Origin: Candidatus Parcubacteria bacterium
Lineage (GTDB): Bacteria > Patescibacteriota > Saccharimonadia > Saccharimonadales > 2-12-FULL-41-12
Assembly: GCA_019347895.1 (NCBI GenBank)
Contig: JAHWKM010000006.1
Location: 1-57,110, forward strand
Direction of reading: 5' to 3'
Length of the DNA stretch: 57,110 nucleotides
Both the position numbers and the translations under genes were made by a program. The notes under the pieces are model-generated. The model ran no database searches. It worked only from the letters and a program-made list of their open reading frames with translations, and had not been told where the DNA came from. Below are positions 53,282 to 57,110 of the stretch, in pieces (the stretch's first letter is position 1; the number at the start of each line of letters is the position of its first letter).

Positions 53282-54280
53282 ATGAGTCAATTTGATGTGT
53301 TATGCGTAGGAGACGTCGTAACTGACGCTTTTATAAAATTACTTGATGATAAAGCGGAGGTACAAGAATCTAATGACGGCCCGCTTTTAGCCATGCCGTT
53401 TGCCACAAAAATTCCTTTTGACCACACCGAAGTTTTGAATGCTGTCGGCAACTCGGCTAACGCGGCAGTTAACTTTGCGAAGTTAGGCCTGAACACCGCG
53501 TTAGTGGCCAATGTAGGCGGGGATTCGCCAGGGCGCGATATTATAAACACGCTTGATCAGGCCGATGTGGACACAAAATACGTCCGCATAAATACCCGCA
53601 AGAAAAGCAACTATCATTTCGTGCTGTGGTACAAGGAAGAACGTACGATTTTGATAAAGCATGAAGAATATGAATATCATTGGCCGCATATTCCCCAGAA
53701 GGAAATTCCCAAGTGGGTTTATTTCAGCTCAATCAGCGACAATGCGCTGGACTTTCATGACGATGTAGTCGAGTGGCTGGATAAAAATCCGGAGACTAAG
53801 CTGGCTTTTCAGCCCGGGACCTTTCAGATGAAGGCTGGCAAAGAGAGGCTGGGAAACGTTTATAAAAGAAGCGAGCTTGTTGCGGTTAACCGGGAAGAAG
53901 CAGCTTTTATCACCGGAGGCAAAGTGGAAGACGTTAATGATTTGTTTGATCGCCTGCACAAGCTGGGGCCGCGAATTGTACTGATAAGCGACGGCTCTCA
54001 TGGCAGCTACGCGTCTGACGGCGAAAGCCGTTTCAAAATGCCAATTTATCCCGACCCTAAGCCGCCCTATGAACGGACCGGTGCCGGCGATGCTTTCACC
54101 TCTACCTTCGTGGCTTCGATAATGCACGGCAATACTATTGACGGAGCGCTGCAATGGGCACCGATAAGTTCAATGAACGTGGTCCAGCACGTAGGGGCGC
54201 AAGCCGGTTTGTTAAACGAAAAGCAACTGGCTGAACTTTTGCAAAAGGCCCCGGAATGGTATAAACCCAAAAAACTATAA
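53282..54280 (+). CDS. PfkB family carbohydrate/nucleoside kinase
   Basis: GNSANAAVNFAKLGLNTALVANVGGDSPGRDIINTL; YERTGAGDAFTSTFVASIMHG. Confidence 0.9.
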   Translation: MSQFDVLCVGDVVTDAFIKLLDDKAEVQESNDGPLLAMPFATKIPFDHTEVLNAVGNSANAAVNFAKLGLNTALVANVGGDSPGRDIINTLDQADVDTKYVRINTRKKSNYHFVLWYKEERTILIKHEEYEYHWPHIPQKEIPKWVYFSSISDNALDFHDDVVEWLDKNPETKLAFQPGTFQMKAGKERLGNVYKRSELVAVNREEAAFITGGKVEDVNDLFDRLHKLGPRIVLISDGSHGSYASDGESRFKMPIYPDPKPPYERTGAGDAFTSTFVASIMHGNTIDGALQWAPISSMNVVQHVGAQAGLLNEKQLAELLQKAPEWYKPKKL

Positions 54281-54282
54281 GT

Positions 54283-54412
54283 ATGGAAAATTCGAAAAAC
54301 GAAGCACGAAAACTGAAACAAAAACGAAATGCTCAAACCAGAAACGTCTCGAGTTTCGAATTTCTGTTTGATTTGTTTCTAATTTCGAATTTCTTTTTTC
54401 GGTTTTCTGAGC
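54283..54412. repeat. AT-rich degenerate inverted-repeat element
   Basis: gaaaattcgaaaaacgaagcacgaaaactg ... gagtttcgaatttctgtttgatttgtttctaatttcgaatttc. Confidence 0.6.
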
Positions 54413-54424
54413 GGAGCGAATCTT

Positions 54425-55606
54425 GTGGCTAGGTTTATCTCTGATATTTTGCAGGCCCGCGAACCCTACTTCAGCCAAAAGATCGCTGAGCTGGAAAAAA
54501 TTGCCGGCAAGCCGGGCATTGATGTCCGTTTGGTCGGTGATTTGATTCAGAGACAAAGGAATATACTCTGTAAGTTGGGCTTGGATGAATCAGACACCAA
54601 TCCTGCGGAGCTATACCACGCGCTGGTAGATAAAGCCTTAAGCGACTCAAAATCTTTAGCTGGCAAAATCGGCATTGTGCCCGCGGACAGCCCGGAGTTA
54701 GCCGTCAAGAAATCTATAGAATTCGTGCGCAAAGCCACGGGCGATAACAGGCTTTGGACACTTAAATCAGCAGCTGCTAAAAAGCAGCTGAAAGAAAACC
54801 CGCCCAAGAAACTTATGCGAATTTTCTCGCTGAGATCGATTGATTCCGCCCTAAAAAGAGAACCGCTGTCTATGCTGTTTGCCTTCGCCAAAAAAACCGA
54901 GCCTAAAAAATGGCATGAAAAATATATATCCCAAGCCGCCAAACTAAACCCAACAGATTTTGATTATCACAATATCGAAATTTCGCAGGTCCATAGACTG
55001 AGACAAGCACAGCTTAAAAAAGCCGGCCCAAATTTAAACCAATGTGTTTATATAAACTACGACGTCGCCGGCATAATAATCATCACGCCGAAAAAACGTT
55101 TCGAGGGCGATGTTTTGTTTTTGGTTCATTCAATTTTAGAAAATATCAGGCTGCTAAAATCCCACAGCCTTTACTTAAAGCTTCATGGTATGGAATCCGA
55201 TTTTTCATCCCGGTTAGAGTCGATAAGAAAGCACGGATTTAGTAAAGTAGCTTCAAATTATAAAAATTTTGGCTGGAACGCGTACTCTAAATACCTTAAT
55301 AATCAAAATATACTACAAGATGAAAGTCCAGACTTCGCAATAGAAGATGACGTGAAATTACTAGAGATAAAAGATCTGCTTGACGATGAATCGTTTTGGC
55401 AGCATTACTTTTTGGTTGCGCCCGGGGAGAATTTTATGGCCTCATGCAATTTGTCTGATGTAATTTTAAATGCCGTAAACTGCTATGAGCCGGGGCAGGC
55501 CCACTACCGCTTTGGCCAGATTTCGCTGCAAGACGAATTATTTGGCCGTTACCTGCAGTTGCCCGAAGTAAGGAAATACGTACAAAAAGAGGCAAGCCGT
55601 GGATAA
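54425..55606 (+). CDS. Hypothetical protein, 393 aa
   Basis: GTG start; intact ORF overlapping the next gene by 8 nt. Confidence 0.65.
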   Translation: MARFISDILQAREPYFSQKIAELEKIAGKPGIDVRLVGDLIQRQRNILCKLGLDESDTNPAELYHALVDKALSDSKSLAGKIGIVPADSPELAVKKSIEFVRKATGDNRLWTLKSAAAKKQLKENPPKKLMRIFSLRSIDSALKREPLSMLFAFAKKTEPKKWHEKYISQAAKLNPTDFDYHNIEISQVHRLRQAQLKKAGPNLNQCVYINYDVAGIIIITPKKRFEGDVLFLVHSILENIRLLKSHSLYLKLHGMESDFSSRLESIRKHGFSKVASNYKNFGWNAYSKYLNNQNILQDESPDFAIEDDVKLLEIKDLLDDESFWQHYFLVAPGENFMASCNLSDVILNAVNCYEPGQAHYRFGQISLQDELFGRYLQLPEVRKYVQKEASRG

Positions 55607-56243
55607 AAGACACAGCAAAAAAATTCAATATTCGATTTGTGTTTCAGGCGCGGCCGCCGGCCATACGGTCGAGGCCTCGGCTGACCTTGCTTATCAGCTG
55701 GGAAAATCTATAGCCAAATCAGGACATGTACTCACCACCGGAGCTACGGTTGGCTTGCCTTATCATTCCGCAGTTGGCGCCAAGGACGCGGGCGGGACCA
55801 CCATCGGATTTTCACCGGCTAGTTCACTGCGCGAGCATTTACGCAAGTACCGTCTGCCTTATGATTGTTTTGATTTTGTAAACTTTACGGGTATGAATTA
55901 TGTGGGCCGTGATTTGTACCTAGTTCAGTCCAGCGACGCCCTTTTAACTGTTGGAGGCCGGTTCGGCAGTTTGCATGAATTTACATCGGCTATTGAAGCG
56001 GGCAAGCCTTGCGGCATTTTAGTCGGCAGCGGTGGTGCGGCCGATATTATTCCGGCTCTCATGGAAGCCCTGGAACCTCCTCGCGGTGACATCGTTATTT
56101 ATGACGAGGACCCCGAGCGTCTAGTAAAACGCATAATAGAAATCGTCGACAAACGCTACGTTGATATCCACAAAGAACTAAAAGAGCGCGATGAACATTG
56201 GTTCTTAAAACACACCCGCCCCTCGGACGACCCCGTCCATTAA
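55599..56243 (+). CDS. LOG/lysine-decarboxylase-like Rossmann family protein (TIGR00725-like)
   Basis: ICVSGAAAGHTVEASADLAYQLGKSIAKSGHVLTTGATVGLPYHSAVGAKDAGG; LLTVGGRFGSLHEFTSAIEAGKPCGIL. Confidence 0.8.
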   Translation: MDKRHSKKIQYSICVSGAAAGHTVEASADLAYQLGKSIAKSGHVLTTGATVGLPYHSAVGAKDAGGTTIGFSPASSLREHLRKYRLPYDCFDFVNFTGMNYVGRDLYLVQSSDALLTVGGRFGSLHEFTSAIEAGKPCGILVGSGGAADIIPALMEALEPPRGDIVIYDEDPERLVKRIIEIVDKRYVDIHKELKERDEHWFLKHTRPSDDPVH

Positions 56244-56261
56244 CTTGCTAGAATATACATA

Positions 56262-57110
56262 ATGAGTAAATTTATATTAAAAAGCGGGTTTAAGCCGACC
56301 GGGGATCAGCCGGCGGCGATTGCCGCGTTAACTGGCGGCTTGGATAACGATGAGAAAAATCAGACGCTGCTTGGCGTAACAGGCTCGGGCAAAACTTTTT
56401 CTATGGCTAATGTGGTGGCAAACGTGCAAAAGCCTACCTTGGTTTTATGCCATAACAAAACTCTGGCCGCTCAGCTATATTCAGAATTTAAGCAGTTTTT
56501 CCCTGACAATGCGGTGCATTATTTCGTGAGTTATTTTGATTATTACCAGCCGGAAGCCTATATGCCCAGAAGCGATACTTATATTGAAAAAGACTCGCAG
56601 ATAAACGAGGAGATAGACCGGTTGCGCCATGCTGCTACCTCGTCGCTTTTAAGCCGCCGGGACGTGCTGATAGTGGCCAGCGTCAGCTGTATTTACGGCA
56701 TAGGTTCTGTCGAGGATTACGGTGATATGGCGGTGGTTGTCAGTGTCGGCGAGATTCGCAAGCGCGACAAGCTATTAAGGCATTTGACAGACATTCAATA
56801 CCAGCGAAACGACGTAGATTTTCACCGTGCTACCTTTCGGGTTCGCGGCGATGTGGTCGATGTTTTCCCGGCTGGCGAGGAAATGGCTTACCGCGTGGAA
56901 TTTTTTGGCGATGAAATCGAGAAGATAACCCAGATCGACTCGCTGACAGGCGAAATTACCAAAAAACTGGACCAGCTGAAGGTTTATCCGGGAAGCCACT
57001 ATGTCACGCCTGAGCAAAAACTTAAGGTAGCGCTTGGCAAAATCGAAACCGAGCTGGACCAGAGGCTAGCGTACTTTAAAAGCAACGGAAAGTTATTGGA
57101 AGCCCAGCGG
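56262..57110 (+). CDS. uvrB: Excinuclease ABC subunit B, truncated by the window end
   Basis: Own reading of the open frame to the edge: [110 protein letters not shown]. Confidence 0.97.
   Translation, partial: MSKFILKSGFKPTGDQPAAIAALTGGLDNDEKNQTLLGVTGSGKTFSMANVVANVQKPTLVLCHNKTLAAQLYSEFKQFFPDNAVHYFVSYFDYYQPEAYMPRSDTYIEKDSQINEEIDRLRHAATSSLLSRRDVLIVASVSCIYGIGSVEDYGDMAVVVSVGEIRKRDKLLRHLTDIQYQRNDVDFHRATFRVRGDVVDVFPAGEEMAYRVEFFGDEIEKITQIDSLTGEITKKLDQLKVYPGSHYVTPEQKLKVALGKIETELDQRLAYFKSNGKLLEAQR

Noticed and set aside
1-57110. CRISPR array, restriction-modification, retron or prophage modules
   Set aside because: No regularly spaced repeats, cas, RT, methyltransferase/endonuclease pairs, integrase or phage structural genes were seen.
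1-57110. Recoded UGA (Gracilibacteria/Absconditabacteria-type code)
   Set aside because: Many well-delimited conserved genes end at TGA (e.g. pheS, acylphosphatase) with no sign of in-frame UGA in core proteins.

Overview
The window looks like a chromosomal segment of a Candidate Phyla Radiation / Patescibacteria (Saccharibacteria-like) bacterium. This is inference from gene content and compact operons; standard genetic code, with TGA used as stop. Core genes include metK with an S-box-like leader, corA, typA, pheS/pheT, trxB, a glutaredoxin, inorganic pyrophosphatase, a glycolysis/pentose-phosphate cluster (gap, rpiB, rpe-like, split transketolase, class II aldolase, PfkB kinase) and the 5' part of uvrB. 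Accessory regions carry a GT2 / membrane-fusion-like / GH81 glucan locus, a DrrAB-like ABC exporter, an erythromycin-esterase-like/phosphoribosyltransferase pair, a pilin-like operon and a Fur-family/ZIP divergon. The strongest non-coding signals are: (1) a 118-bp MITE-like element with 19-bp terminal inverted repeats and a perfect 9-bp target-site duplication at 11384-11519; (2) a 33-bp exact duplication of the 5' half of tRNA-Gln(CUG), flanking a cfa-like gene; (3) a three-copy ~34-bp palindromic repeat just downstream of three minus-strand genes; (4) a SAM riboswitch with a legible terminator/antiterminator/SD switch; (5) a pheS-X-Y-pheT operon with two small overlapping genes, X (DUF5674-like) and Y, between the synthetase subunits; (6) paired dyad operators between a Fur-family regulator and a ZIP transporter. 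No searches were run; family names come from motif recognition.
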